Below are positions 52,781 to 61,379 of a stretch of 64,000 bases of DNA, in pieces (position 1 is the first letter of the stretch; each line of letters opens with the position of its first letter). The translations under genes and the position numbers were made by a program. The notes beneath the pieces were generated by a model that was given only the letters and a program-made list of their open reading frames with translations, ran no database searches and was not told where the DNA came from. This DNA is from Gemmata palustris (GTDB lineage: Bacteria > Planctomycetota > Planctomycetia > Gemmatales > Gemmataceae): NCBI RefSeq assembly GCF_017939745.1, contig NZ_JAGKQQ010000001.1, forward strand, positions 3,410,001-3,474,000. The letters run 5' to 3'.

Positions 52781-53665
52781 CTACTTCTGCTTCGGCGCGG
52801 GGTACGCCTTCAGGCACTTCTCCAGCTCCGCCTGGTATTGCGGGGTCGCTTCCTCGAACCCCTTGAGCCGCCACAGGCTCGTGAGTAGTTGCCCCTCGGC
52901 GGTGTCCACACCCTTAATCAGCCCGTCGCGGACCTTTTTGGCAGTCGCGGCGGTGAAGGCGTCCTTCCGGTACAGCACCACGCCCGACGGGAACGCTTCG
53001 GACTGGGCGAGGACTTTCAACTGTGCCCCCGCGCCCGGCTTCAGCTTCTGATACGTGACGAGGGCCGCCGCGTCTACCAGCGCGGCCGGGCACGTGTCGT
53101 CGGAAACCGCGTCGAGCGCGTCCTCGACCGACTTGCCCTTGAGCGCGGCCACGCCGCAGGTGCCGTCCGGCAGCGCCTCTTTGAGGCGCTCGAAGTAGAG
53201 CCGGCAGTGCGCCTTCGTGCCGTTGGGGATCGCGACCGAATCGCCCTTCAGCCCCGCGGCGGATTCCACCTTCGAGTTCGCGTTCACCACGAGCACCGCC
53301 TGGATCTTGTTGCCCGGCACGGTGACAACGAGCGGCACGAGTTCCGGGTGCTGCTTGACCCAGGCGTACTCGAACCCGTGGAGCACCGCGACGTCGATCT
53401 TGTTGCCCCGCAGTTGGTCGGCGAGGTCCGCGTAGTCGCGGCCCACGGCGATCTCGCCCTTGAGCCCGGACTGCTTCTCGAACATGACCTGGAACGGCCG
53501 GGAGGCCCGCTGCACCACCGCCTGCGGGAGCCCGCTGAACATGCTCTCCGGCAACCCGATCTTCAGCGGCGCCGGCTCCGCCGCGCCCACGAGCGGCGCG
53601 GCGGGGACCACCGCCACCGCGATCGGGAGCAGGAAACCGAGTAACGACCCGTAAACGCGCCCCAC
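52781..53665 (-). CDS. phosphate/phosphonate ABC transporter substrate-binding protein (PhnD family)
   Basis: A 294-residue exported binding protein. Signal peptide: VYGSLLGFLLPIAVAVVPAA with cleavage after residue about 28. The periplasmic-binding fold shows PLKIGLPESMFSGLPQAVV, YADLADQLRGNKIDVAVLHG (PhnD-type domain core) and KVESAAGLKGDSVAIPNGTK. PhnD proteins bind phosphonates or phosphite, but many planctomycete copies lack associated ABC permease genes, as here; ligand is unknown. The start is a GTG at 53663-53665 with AAGGGG upstream; a longer ATG frame begins in non-coding sequence. Confidence 0.82.
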   Translation of the reverse strand: MGRVYGSLLGFLLPIAVAVVPAAPLVGAAEPAPLKIGLPESMFSGLPQAVVQRASRPFQVMFEKQSGLKGEIAVGRDYADLADQLRGNKIDVAVLHGFEYAWVKQHPELVPLVVTVPGNKIQAVLVVNANSKVESAAGLKGDSVAIPNGTKAHCRLYFERLKEALPDGTCGVAALKGKSVEDALDAVSDDTCPAALVDAAALVTYQKLKPGAGAQLKVLAQSEAFPSGVVLYRKDAFTAATAKKVRDGLIKGVDTAEGQLLTSLWRLKGFEEATPQYQAELEKCLKAYPAPKQK

Positions 53666-53873
53666 GTGACACCCCTTATTTCGGAAGTTTCGAGTCCCGA
53701 GCCCCGACCGCCCAATTCCCGGTCTCAGTGTTTCTGATCCAGAACCAAATCCCGCCCGCACCGATTGCCGGCGCGGGTTCGTTCCGCACGTGGTGTCTTC
53801 GCTCGAGGTGGAACCAGAACGTGTGCGTTAATCCGACTTCGGTTTTCTTTTCACGAGGCGCAACCGGCTTTTT

Positions 53874-54040
53874 ACGAGCCGCGACCGCAAGGGAGCGGGA
53901 GGCCCCCTTTTATCGTCGCGGTTCCACGCACTGGGAGCCCGCTCCCTTGCGGTCGCGGCTCGTTCAACGCACTGAGGCGCCCCCGTTTGTCCTCACGGTT
54001 CAACACACTGGGAGCCCGCTCCCTTGCGGTCGCGGCTCGT
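53874..54040. repeat. GAGCCGCGACCGCAAGGGAG family, three arms
   Basis: One forward arm (53874-53902) and two reverse arms (53939-53964 and 54016-54040) with a CACACTGGGAGCCCG segment between them. The interval 53666-54075 otherwise holds no gene. The upstream promoter of the PhnD-like gene should lie at about 53670-53770. Confidence 0.8.
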
Positions 54041-54075
54041 AAAAACCGGCGCGGCTCGTGAAACCCGCTACGAGG

Positions 54076-55419
54076 CTAGCGGTCCGGGAACTCCGGGTGG
54101 ATGCCGCCCGCGGTGACCCGCTCCAGCGCCGCGAGCGCGAGGAGGTACTGGTACACCGCTTCGACGTACTCCGACTGTGCCCGCGCCGCGATCACTTCGG
54201 CCTGAACGAGCTGATCCTTCGACTTGACGATCTCCGCGGACGCCCGTGCGTTCTCCTGAATCTCTTTGCTCAGTTTGAACTGCAAGATCGAATACGCGAG
54301 GCGCTCGGACGCGACTTCAAAGTCGAAGTACGCGATCTGGGCCTCGAGCTTGATGAGATAGTACGCCTTCTCGTAAACCGATTCCGCGCGCCGGGCGAAG
54401 GCCATCGCCCGGCACACGCGATCGAACTTGCTCCCGACCAACTGCGCCGGCATCTCGGGGATGATCCCACCGGGGCGGTAGTCCGTCCCGCGGTTCGCTT
54501 GCGGGATCTCCTTCGCTTTGATGTCCGCGCCCGAGGCGAGCGTCGGGACCACCCGCTTGAAGGGGATTTTGCCCTGCGCGTACACTTCGAGCCGGAACGC
54601 ATCCACGCCCGCCGCGGCCAGCACGAGTTCCGGGCGCCGCTCCAGCGCGAGTTCCACCACGCGGTCCGACGTGAGCGGCTCCTTCTGACTCATGATCGGC
54701 AGTTCTTTATCCTTCACCTGGAACGGGAACGTGCGGGCGTCCACGGACATCACCTCGCGCAACCCCGCGAGCGCCTTCTGCCGACCGATCCGCGCGGACG
54801 CCTGCAGCTTCTTCGCGTCCAGCAGCCCGCTCTGCATGAACTGGAGTTTGCCGAGGTTGAAATCGCCGAGGTCCTTCGCCGGGGTCTCCTTCAGGAACGC
54901 CTCGGCGACCGCGACCAGCGTGGCGATGCGGAACACGACCCGGTCCGCGAGCTGCAATTGCTGCTTGGCGTAGACCGAGTTGTAATAGAGCCGGGTGACA
55001 TCCTGCACGACCTCGTTGTGGAGCTTCTGGTACTCCGCGGAGGTGGCCATCAGCCCGCGCTTCGCTTGTTGCTTGCGGATCTCCACGTCGGGGCTGATGA
55101 GGGTGCTCGCGGTGCCGAAGTTGCTCAGCGCGCGGTACCCCGCTTCGGTCGCCGCGGCACTCTCCTTGACGGCCTTGAGCGACGGCTGGCGCTCCAGTGC
55201 GATCGCGATGCACTCGGCGAGCGACAGTTCCGGTCCGACGTCGGCGTACTTGTCGGCCCCGTTCTTACCGGCGTCCGGTTGAACCGGGACCGGGGCGGGC
55301 GCGGGCAACGGGTTCTGCTTGGGCTGAGCGTTGAGAGTGGCCCCGACCATGAACGACAGAGGGGCGAGACCGGCCAGGAGCCGGACGGCGAGTTTGGGAG
55401 TTCGTGCTGGCAGTTGCAT
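54076..55419 (-). CDS. TolC-family outer membrane protein
   Basis: A 447-residue protein with a signal peptide (VRLLAGLAPLSFMVGATLNA) and a Pro/Ala-rich linker (NPLPAPAPVPVQPDAG), then long helices of the TolC fold: LSLAECIAIALERQPSLKAV, EYQKLHNEVVQDVTRLYYNS, LTSDRVVELALERRPELVLA and the final IQENARASAEIVKSKDQLVQ. The two tandem helical repeats of about 200 residues are those of outer-membrane efflux proteins, which export small molecules or proteins with an inner-membrane pump. No pump gene is next to it. ATG at 55417-55419. Confidence 0.87.
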   Translation of the reverse strand: MQLPARTPKLAVRLLAGLAPLSFMVGATLNAQPKQNPLPAPAPVPVQPDAGKNGADKYADVGPELSLAECIAIALERQPSLKAVKESAAATEAGYRALSNFGTASTLISPDVEIRKQQAKRGLMATSAEYQKLHNEVVQDVTRLYYNSVYAKQQLQLADRVVFRIATLVAVAEAFLKETPAKDLGDFNLGKLQFMQSGLLDAKKLQASARIGRQKALAGLREVMSVDARTFPFQVKDKELPIMSQKEPLTSDRVVELALERRPELVLAAAGVDAFRLEVYAQGKIPFKRVVPTLASGADIKAKEIPQANRGTDYRPGGIIPEMPAQLVGSKFDRVCRAMAFARRAESVYEKAYYLIKLEAQIAYFDFEVASERLAYSILQFKLSKEIQENARASAEIVKSKDQLVQAEVIAARAQSEYVEAVYQYLLALAALERVTAGGIHPEFPDR

Positions 55420-55568
55420 GTCCGTCCCCTGGCACCTTCAAAGATGACGAGTCCGTTCGTCCCCACTTTCATCGTCCCTGGCTCAACCGGGCTGGACCGG
55501 TATGGCCCACGAACCGACACGATCCGCCCCCGCGATACGGGTCGCTCCGGCTGTAACGCCTGGAGTGG

Positions 55569-55574
55569 TACAAT
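55569..55574 (+). promoter_or_regulatory. possible -10 element of the ThiE-type gene
   Basis: TACAAT preceded by GG lies 28 bases upstream of the ATG at 55602. No good -35 box was found at the usual distance, and there is no TPP riboswitch pattern in the leader. Confidence 0.3.
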
Positions 55575-55601
55575 GAGGGTATCGCACCAGAGAACGGAGC
55601 T

Positions 55602-57086
55602 ATGCACCAGACCAGTCCGGGCGTGGAACGAGCAGTCGCGGGGGCGCGCGTGTGGGCCGATCGGCTCGGTTCGGAACGGGTGCGCCTGGCGCACTACGTG
55701 TTGGCACTGCTCGATGAGGACGAGGGGCGCCCGGCGGTGCTCCTCGAGCACATCGGGCTGTCCGTTCCGCACGTGCGCGAGCGCCTCGAACGGACCGAAA
55801 GTCCCGTTGCGCCCGAGATTTCCGTCTTTTTCAACGCGGCGCGGGCGTGGTCGATCGCCTACCGACACGATCCCGAGTTCCTGACCGATGCGTTTCTGAT
55901 CGCGGTACTGAACGCGCACCCCGCGTTCCGTGCGGAGGCGACCGCCGCCGGCTTCGGGCCGGAGTTACTTGAGCGAATCCTGACCAAAACGGCCCCCTCC
56001 ACACAGGAACCGGACGCACAACTGGCCGTGTTCGAGGTGCCTAACGCGACGGCCGAAATAGACGCGGGGCGCGTCCTGGACGCGAGCTTCAACCGCGCGC
56101 GCGAAGCCGCCCGTGTACTGGAAGACTACTGCCGGTTCGTACTCGACGACCGGTTCCTCACGCAACAAGTAAAGGAACTCCGACACGGTCTGGCGTCCGC
56201 GTCCCAGAAACTACCGCAACGAACGCTGCTCGCCGCACGCGAAACGCTGCGCGACGTGGGCACGACCGCGACCGCCGGGAGCGAGTACGAGCGCACATCA
56301 CCCGCACACGTCGCGTTCGTGAACCTGAAGCGGCTCCAGGAATCGCTCCGCAGCCTCGAAGAGTTCGGCAAAGTGTTCGGCCCCGAACTCGGGCGCGATC
56401 TCGAAGCGCTCCGCTACCGCACGTACACGCTCGAGCGGGCCATTTCGCTCGGCGCCGCGAGTCGAGAACGCCTCGCATCAGCGCGCCTGTACGTGCTTCT
56501 CACGCGCGCGCAGTGCGTTTGCGCACTCGACTGGACCATTCGCGAGGCCGCACGCGGGGGGGCGGACGTGTTCCAGCTCCGCGAAAAAGCACTGCCCGAT
56601 CGCGAATTGATCGCGTGTGCCCGCAACGTCCGCCAGTGGACGCGCGAAACCAACACGCTCTTCATCATCAACGACCGCCCCGACATCGCGAAACTGTGCG
56701 AGGCCGACGGCGTTCACTTGGGGCAAGACGACCTGAGCGTGAAGGACGCGCGCCGAATCCTCGGCCCGGACGCACTCATTGGTGTGAGTACGCACTCGAT
56801 CGACCAATTGCGGCGCGCGGTCCTGGACGGCGCGGACTACATCGGCACCGGACCGACGTTCCCGTCGCGCACCAAAACGTTCGAGCACTTCCCGGGTTTA
56901 GAGTTTGTTCGGGCCGCGTGCGCGGAGTCTTCGATACCCGCGTTCGCGCTGGGGGGGATCAGTTCCACAAACATTGCCGAGGTAATCGCGGCGGGCGCGA
57001 ATCGGGTCGCGGTGAGTTCGGCGATTTCGACGGCCGAAGACCCGGAACAAGCGGCCCGGTTGTTGAAAGCGGCACTTCCGGATTAA
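55602..57086 (+). CDS. thiE: three-domain thiamine enzyme: Clp N-like, ThiD2-like, ThiE
   Basis: A 494-residue protein with three parts. Residues 1-140 resemble a Clp N-terminal repeat domain (RVRLAHYVLALLDEDEGRPA, HDPEFLTDAFLIAVLNAHPA). Residues about 155-290 match a ThiD2-like helical domain (RVLDASFNRAREAARVLEDY, LPQRTLLAARETLRDVGTTA), which in other bacteria phosphorylates the hydroxymethylpyrimidine phosphate. Residues about 300-494 are thiamine phosphate synthase with YVLLTRAQCVC, VFQLREKALPDRELIA, FIINDRPDIAKLCEADGVHL, and IGTGPTFPSRTKT, and LGGISSTNIAEVIAAGANRV. The ThiE domain joins HMP-PP and thiazole phosphate. The ATG at 55602 follows ACGGAG. The Clp-like domain may be a binding module. 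Confidence 0.88.
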   Translation: MHQTSPGVERAVAGARVWADRLGSERVRLAHYVLALLDEDEGRPAVLLEHIGLSVPHVRERLERTESPVAPEISVFFNAARAWSIAYRHDPEFLTDAFLIAVLNAHPAFRAEATAAGFGPELLERILTKTAPSTQEPDAQLAVFEVPNATAEIDAGRVLDASFNRAREAARVLEDYCRFVLDDRFLTQQVKELRHGLASASQKLPQRTLLAARETLRDVGTTATAGSEYERTSPAHVAFVNLKRLQESLRSLEEFGKVFGPELGRDLEALRYRTYTLERAISLGAASRERLASARLYVLLTRAQCVCALDWTIREAARGGADVFQLREKALPDRELIACARNVRQWTRETNTLFIINDRPDIAKLCEADGVHLGQDDLSVKDARRILGPDALIGVSTHSIDQLRRAVLDGADYIGTGPTFPSRTKTFEHFPGLEFVRAACAESSIPAFALGGISSTNIAEVIAAGANRVAVSSAISTAEDPEQAARLLKAALPD

Positions 57087-57341
57087 CTCTCTATCGCGCC
57101 GCGGGTTGTAACGCGGGTGGACGAGAAAAAGCGGCAGGATCACCGAGCCGGACTGCAACATTCCCCCTCACCGAGACGAAAAGATGCGGCGGGATAGCAC
57201 CTTTGGGTATAAACTCGGTGAGTTGGTAAAATGGGCGATCTGCATCCGACTGTACCGCCGAGTGTAATACCGGGAGCGGCCCGGATCATCACACCCGGTT
57301 CAGAGCGGGATCGGGTCGCCGACCGGGTACGGGGTCACGGA

Positions 57342-57800
57342 ATGGACGGCATCCGAGAGTTGCTGGAAGCGGCGCGCGCGGCCGGGCTCACAACCGGCCG
57401 GTTCCGCGGGCTGCTTCACATCGCCATCGGGCGCACCATCAGCAAGCCGGACGGGACGAAGCTCTCCACCGGCGTCACCTGGCGCGCGCTCGCTTCGCTC
57501 CTCAAAACGCTCCGCTACGATCCCGAACTCGGGCGCGAGGCGGGCGCCGACCCGGACACGCTCTCGCCCCGGGACCGCGAGCGCTACTGGTACGCCGTGA
57601 TCGCGCTGGCGCGCGTGGACGGCCCCGAAGCCCGCGCGGAGGCCGAGAAGCTCGTCGCCCCGCTGAAAGACGCCGGGTTCGTGGTCACCCCGTCCACGAC
57701 CGCGCCGCCGCCCGCGAAGATCCGGCCCATCGTGAAAGAAAAGCCCGACGCCAAGACCGAGAAACCCGAAGAGAAGTCACCGAAGAAAAAGAAGAAGTGA
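57342..57800 (+). CDS. small protein of unknown function with lysine-rich tail
   Basis: A 152-residue protein whose N-terminus (MDGIRELLEAARAAGLTTGR) and LASLLKTLRYDPELGREAGA are helical and look conserved; I recall similar small proteins in Gemmata genomes. The C-terminus is Pro/Lys-rich and ends KKKKK, suggesting nucleic-acid or membrane contact. The ATG at 57342 was chosen because the codons upstream (57231-57341) are unlike coding sequence; an ATG at 57231 with a GGTGAG-like site is possible. No function can be given. Confidence 0.5.
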   Translation: MDGIRELLEAARAAGLTTGRFRGLLHIAIGRTISKPDGTKLSTGVTWRALASLLKTLRYDPELGREAGADPDTLSPRDRERYWYAVIALARVDGPEARAEAEKLVAPLKDAGFVVTPSTTAPPPAKIRPIVKEKPDAKTEKPEEKSPKKKKK

Positions 57801-57838
57801 CTGTGCCAATACCCGCCCGAACGCAGCTTGGACTCGTA

Positions 57839-58080
57839 ACGAGCCGCGACCGCGAGGGAGCGGGAGGCGCGCCCAGCTTTTAACGAGCCGCGACCGCAAG
57901 GGAGCGGGTTGCGCGCCCAGTTTGTCGTCGCGGTCCAACACACTGGGAGCCCGCGCCCTCGCGGTCGCGGCTCGTTCGACACACTACGACGAACGCGGGG
58001 TTCGGCTTGTAACGAGCGCGCCCAGTTTGTCGTCGCGGTCCAACACACTGGAAGCCCGCGCCCTTGCGGTCGCGGCTCGT
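57839..58080. repeat. GAGCCGCGACCGCAAGGGAG family, four arms
   Basis: Two forward arms (57839-57870 and 57884-57910) and two reverse arms ending GGTCGCGGCTCGTT (about 57951-57975 and 58056-58080), with a repeated CAGTTTGTCGTCGCGGTC centre. Between the hypothetical gene and the dioxygenase-like gene; no gene of its own. Confidence 0.8.
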
Positions 58081-58092
58081 TCAGTCCACAGA

Positions 58093-58833
58093 TTAACCAC
58101 CCAGTCCCCGGTCATTTAACCGCGCGTACCACTTCCACTCGTACCCGTCCGGTAACGTCGCGTCCGCGGCGCATTCGAGATGCACGATGCGCCGGTGTAA
58201 TCCGGCATCGGTCTTACTGTGGCCGCTCGCGTGCGTGACGAGCGGGCGCATCAGCAGCGCGTCCCCCGCGCGACATTCGAGTGTCACCGGATCGCGGGGT
58301 TCGTCGTTGGTTTGGTTGTAGAAGCGGTGCGAACCGGGAATCACCCGGAGCGGCCCGTTATCGGGCGTCATGTCGTCGAGGTGGATGCGAACCGTGAGCG
58401 CCCGATCGAGCACACTTTGCGGCGCGATCACGTGCGGCACTCCGGCCTTGACCGTGGGCTTGGTGAACAGCGCCGGTCCGCCTGGTGCCCGCACGGCGAT
58501 GCTGTAATCCTTGTGCCACGGCAGCGCCCACGAGTGGCCGGGCGGCTTGTCGAAGTACAGCACCCGCACCACGCCCGCGTGCGCCCCGAGCACATCGAGT
58601 AACGCGCCGAGCAGCGGTTCGACGCGAAGGAGGCCCACCACACCCGGCCACAGATCGAGCAAGTTGCGCGCGCCATACGCCGGCCCGGATTCCCCCGTGA
58701 GAACGGCACCGTCGTCCGCGTGCCGGCGGGTGATCTCTTCCCATTCCGCGAGCGCGGCGGCGACGGCTTCGGGGGCGAACACATTACGGAGAAACGTGAA
58801 GCCATCACGTTCGAGGGGCTCGCGCCACGTCAC
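58093..58833 (-). CDS. phytanoyl-CoA dioxygenase-like Fe(II)/2-oxoglutarate oxygenase
   Basis: A 246-residue protein of the phytanoyl-CoA dioxygenase (PhyH) family. The Fe(II) site is visible: HXD in LPWHKDYSIAV and the distal His in MRPLVTHASGHSKT; DDMTPDNGPLRVIPGSHRF is the family signature after the core. The family hydroxylates diverse small molecules, including ectoine and amino acids. The start is a GTG at 58831-58833 whose GTGA overlaps the stop of the amino acid permease, with GGAG nine bases upstream. A longer open frame to 59712 is antisense to nothing but reads through the permease gene in another frame and was rejected. Coupling to a permease suggests that the permease imports the substrate, an inference. 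Confidence 0.82.
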   Translation of the reverse strand: MTWREPLERDGFTFLRNVFAPEAVAAALAEWEEITRRHADDGAVLTGESGPAYGARNLLDLWPGVVGLLRVEPLLGALLDVLGAHAGVVRVLYFDKPPGHSWALPWHKDYSIAVRAPGGPALFTKPTVKAGVPHVIAPQSVLDRALTVRIHLDDMTPDNGPLRVIPGSHRFYNQTNDEPRDPVTLECRAGDALLMRPLVTHASGHSKTDAGLHRRIVHLECAADATLPDGYEWKWYARLNDRGLGG

Positions 58834-60332
58834 GGTTTCGGGCTCCGAAAGAACAGACCGTACACCGCCGCGCCGCTCGCGATGAAGCCCATCCCGACGA
58901 ACGCTTCCGTTCGCGATTCCGGGTTCACGAAGAAGTTCAGGAGAACCAACCCCATGATCGCGATGTACAGCGCCGGCACGAATGGGTAGCCCCAGCAGCG
59001 GTACGGCCGGTTCTCGGGCGTGACCGGGATGCGCTGCCGGAACGTGAAGATCGTCGCCACCGCCAGCGTCTCGAACGTGACCGAGCCGAAGATCACGAAG
59101 TCCGTCATGATGTCGAACGGCGACTTCCCGGGCGGCACGTTGAGGTCCAGTTCGGTAAACCCGAGGGGCACCACGGGAACGCGGTACTGCGTGAGTGCGC
59201 CGACGCACAGCACGAGCAGCGCCGACCAGGTCGCCACGACGATTGTCGCGAGCGCGGGCGTCTTGTACCGCGGGTGGATCGCGGCGAGTTTCGCGGGCGC
59301 GAGCCGGTCCTCGCCCATCGCGTAGAGCAGGCGCGGGCCGACGAGCAGGTTCCCGTTGAGCGCGCCGAGAACGGACGTCATCACGATCGCGGACGCGAGG
59401 AGTACCCCGAACGGTCCGAGCAGGACCGCACAAAATTCGGTGGCGAGCGGCGTTTTCGACAGTTCGCCGGCCGCGTTCTTCGCGATGATCTCGTCGCGCG
59501 GCAACACGAGGTGGTACGCGAAATTCGCCCCGCAGTAGAGCGCGATCAGGATGAACACCCCGGCCAGGAGCGCGATCGGGATGTTCCGGTGCGGTTCTTT
59601 TACTTCCCCGGCAACCGGGGCGATGTTCATCCAGCCGTTGTACGCCCACAGCACGCCGACCAGCGCGACCCCGAACCCGCTCCAGTTGATCCCGAACACA
59701 CCGGGCGGCCACGTGGGGCTGAGGTGCGAGACTTTGGGCGGGTGTGTCGGCTCGGCGACCATCGCGTACACCGCGAACGGCAGCACAATGATAAACAGCA
59801 GCGAAGTGACTTTCAGAACCGTGATCGCGAACTGTACGCGCCCGCCGAGCAGCGTCCCGCGGGCGTTCACGAACGCGAGCCCCATAATGACGGACGCGGT
59901 CAGCAGTTGGCGTATCCAGAACGACAAAACTTCGACCGTCTGCCCCGGGTAAAGTGTCTGGCGCAGTACGTCATGGAACGACTCGGTGAACATGGTGGCG
60001 AGTGCGGCGGCCGACGCCGCGCGGATGATCCAGAACTCGACCCACCCCCACAGGAACCCGGCCATTCGGCCGTACCCCTCGCGCAAGAACACGTAGTTCC
60101 CGCCGGCCCTCGGGAACAGGACCGCGATCTCGGCGAGCGCGAGCGCGCCGAGCAGCGCGAGCACCCCGCCGAGTACCCAAACGGACATCGCGAGCCCGAA
60201 CTCGGGCACGTTGTCCGCGACCTTGCGGCCCTTGACGAACACCCCGGACCCGATGACGGTGCCGACGATGATCGCGGTCGCGATCCACGGGCCGATCACG
60301 CGCGGCAGTGACTGCGGTTGTGTGTGCTGCAT
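58830..60332 (-). CDS. APC-superfamily amino acid permease
   Basis: A 500-residue transporter with about 12 membrane helices. Helix 1 has ATAIIVGTVIGSGVFVKGRK with the IGSGVF motif used for substrate amino groups in the APC family; helix 6 and neighbours include NGWMNIAPVAGEVKEPHRNI, the usual EVKxPxRxxP segment. The C-terminal helices run to VYGLFFRSPKP. Substrate is likely an amino acid, of unknown type. ATG at 60330-60332. Its last codon overlaps the dioxygenase-like gene by four bases, so the two are co-expressed. Confidence 0.9.
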   Translation of the reverse strand: MQHTQPQSLPRVIGPWIATAIIVGTVIGSGVFVKGRKVADNVPEFGLAMSVWVLGGVLALLGALALAEIAVLFPRAGGNYVFLREGYGRMAGFLWGWVEFWIIRAASAAALATMFTESFHDVLRQTLYPGQTVEVLSFWIRQLLTASVIMGLAFVNARGTLLGGRVQFAITVLKVTSLLFIIVLPFAVYAMVAEPTHPPKVSHLSPTWPPGVFGINWSGFGVALVGVLWAYNGWMNIAPVAGEVKEPHRNIPIALLAGVFILIALYCGANFAYHLVLPRDEIIAKNAAGELSKTPLATEFCAVLLGPFGVLLASAIVMTSVLGALNGNLLVGPRLLYAMGEDRLAPAKLAAIHPRYKTPALATIVVATWSALLVLCVGALTQYRVPVVPLGFTELDLNVPPGKSPFDIMTDFVIFGSVTFETLAVATIFTFRQRIPVTPENRPYRCWGYPFVPALYIAIMGLVLLNFFVNPESRTEAFVGMGFIASGAAVYGLFFRSPKP

Positions 60333-60418
60333 GGCGGACGATGATACGCGACGGGACGCGCCGCGTCACGAGTTCGGTTCGCGGTTCGGCCGTATTGTCG
60401 CAGGAATAACCGGGCGCA

Positions 60419-61273
60419 TCAGTCGAAAATGACCGTCTTGCGGTCGTAGACGAGGATCCGGTGGTCGATGTGCCACCGCACCGCGCGCGACAGCACCATC
60501 TTTTCCAGGTCGCGGCCCTTCTCCAGCAGGTCTTCGAGGCCGTCGCGGTGCGAGATGCGCACCACGTCCTGCTCGATGATCGGCCCCTCGTCCAAATCTT
60601 CCGTCGCGTAGTGGCTGGTGGCGCCGATCAGCTTCACCCCGCGCTCGAACGCCCGGTGGTACGGCTTCGCCCCCACGAACGCGGGCAGGAACGAGTGGTG
60701 AACGTTGATGACCCGGTGCGGGTACTTCGAGACGAAGTTCTTCGACAGCACCTGCATGTACCGCGCCATCACCACGAGGTCGATCTTCTCGGCGGCGAGC
60801 AGGTCCAGTTGCTGTTTTTCGGCCTCGTCTTTCGCGCCGGCCGGGACCGGGATCAGGTGAAGGGGTACGCCGTAAAAGTCGCTCCACTTCTGTGCGTCCG
60901 GGTGGTTCGCGACGATGAGCGGGATGTCGCAGGGCAGTTCGCCCGTCTTGTGGCGATAGAGCAGGTCCATCAAGCAGTGGTCGTACTTCGAGACGAACAG
61001 CGCGACCCGCAGCGGGTGGCGCGAGTCCTCGAGCCGCCAGCGCATCTCGAAGCGATCGGCGAGCGGGGAGAAGCGCCGGGAGAACTCCGCGAGGTCGAGC
61101 GCGAACCCCGTGAGATCCCACTCGACGCGCATCAGGAACAGTTTCCCCTGCGCGTCCTGGTGCTGGTCCGCGTGCAGAATGTTCGCATCGAACTTGTAGA
61201 GGAACTCCGCGACCGCGGCGACGATCCCCTTGCGGTCGGGACAGGTAATCAGCAGTACGGCAGTGTTCTTCAT
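60419..61273 (-). CDS. purU: formyltetrahydrofolate deformylase
   Basis: A 284-residue enzyme that hydrolyses 10-formyltetrahydrofolate to formate and tetrahydrofolate, balancing one-carbon pools. The N-terminal ACT domain is LLITCPDRKGIVAAVAEFLY (residues 5-80). The formyltransferase domain has RVALFVSKYDHCLMDLLYRH, VINVHHSFLPAFVGAKPYHR with the active-site Asn/His cluster, and LIGATSHYATEDLDEGPIIE with the Asp. ATG at 61271-61273 begins MKNTAVLLI. Length agrees with PurU. Confidence 0.93.
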   Translation of the reverse strand: MKNTAVLLITCPDRKGIVAAVAEFLYKFDANILHADQHQDAQGKLFLMRVEWDLTGFALDLAEFSRRFSPLADRFEMRWRLEDSRHPLRVALFVSKYDHCLMDLLYRHKTGELPCDIPLIVANHPDAQKWSDFYGVPLHLIPVPAGAKDEAEKQQLDLLAAEKIDLVVMARYMQVLSKNFVSKYPHRVINVHHSFLPAFVGAKPYHRAFERGVKLIGATSHYATEDLDEGPIIEQDVVRISHRDGLEDLLEKGRDLEKMVLSRAVRWHIDHRILVYDRKTVIFD

Positions 61274-61379
61274 AGGTTTCGCAAGCCGTGTTCCGTGCTC
61301 AGTTTTCAGTCGGCAATCTATCAAGCCGGGACCGCACAGGCGTCCCGGAAACCCCTACAGACTCAGTTCCGGGCACGAG

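Noticed and set aside
55420..55601. TPP riboswitch before the thiamine gene
   Set aside because: The conserved CUGAGA and related blocks were not found in the leader.
58834..59712. N-terminal extension of the dioxygenase-like gene
   Set aside because: It overlaps the permease gene in another frame on the same strand; the GTG at 58833 fits the operon.
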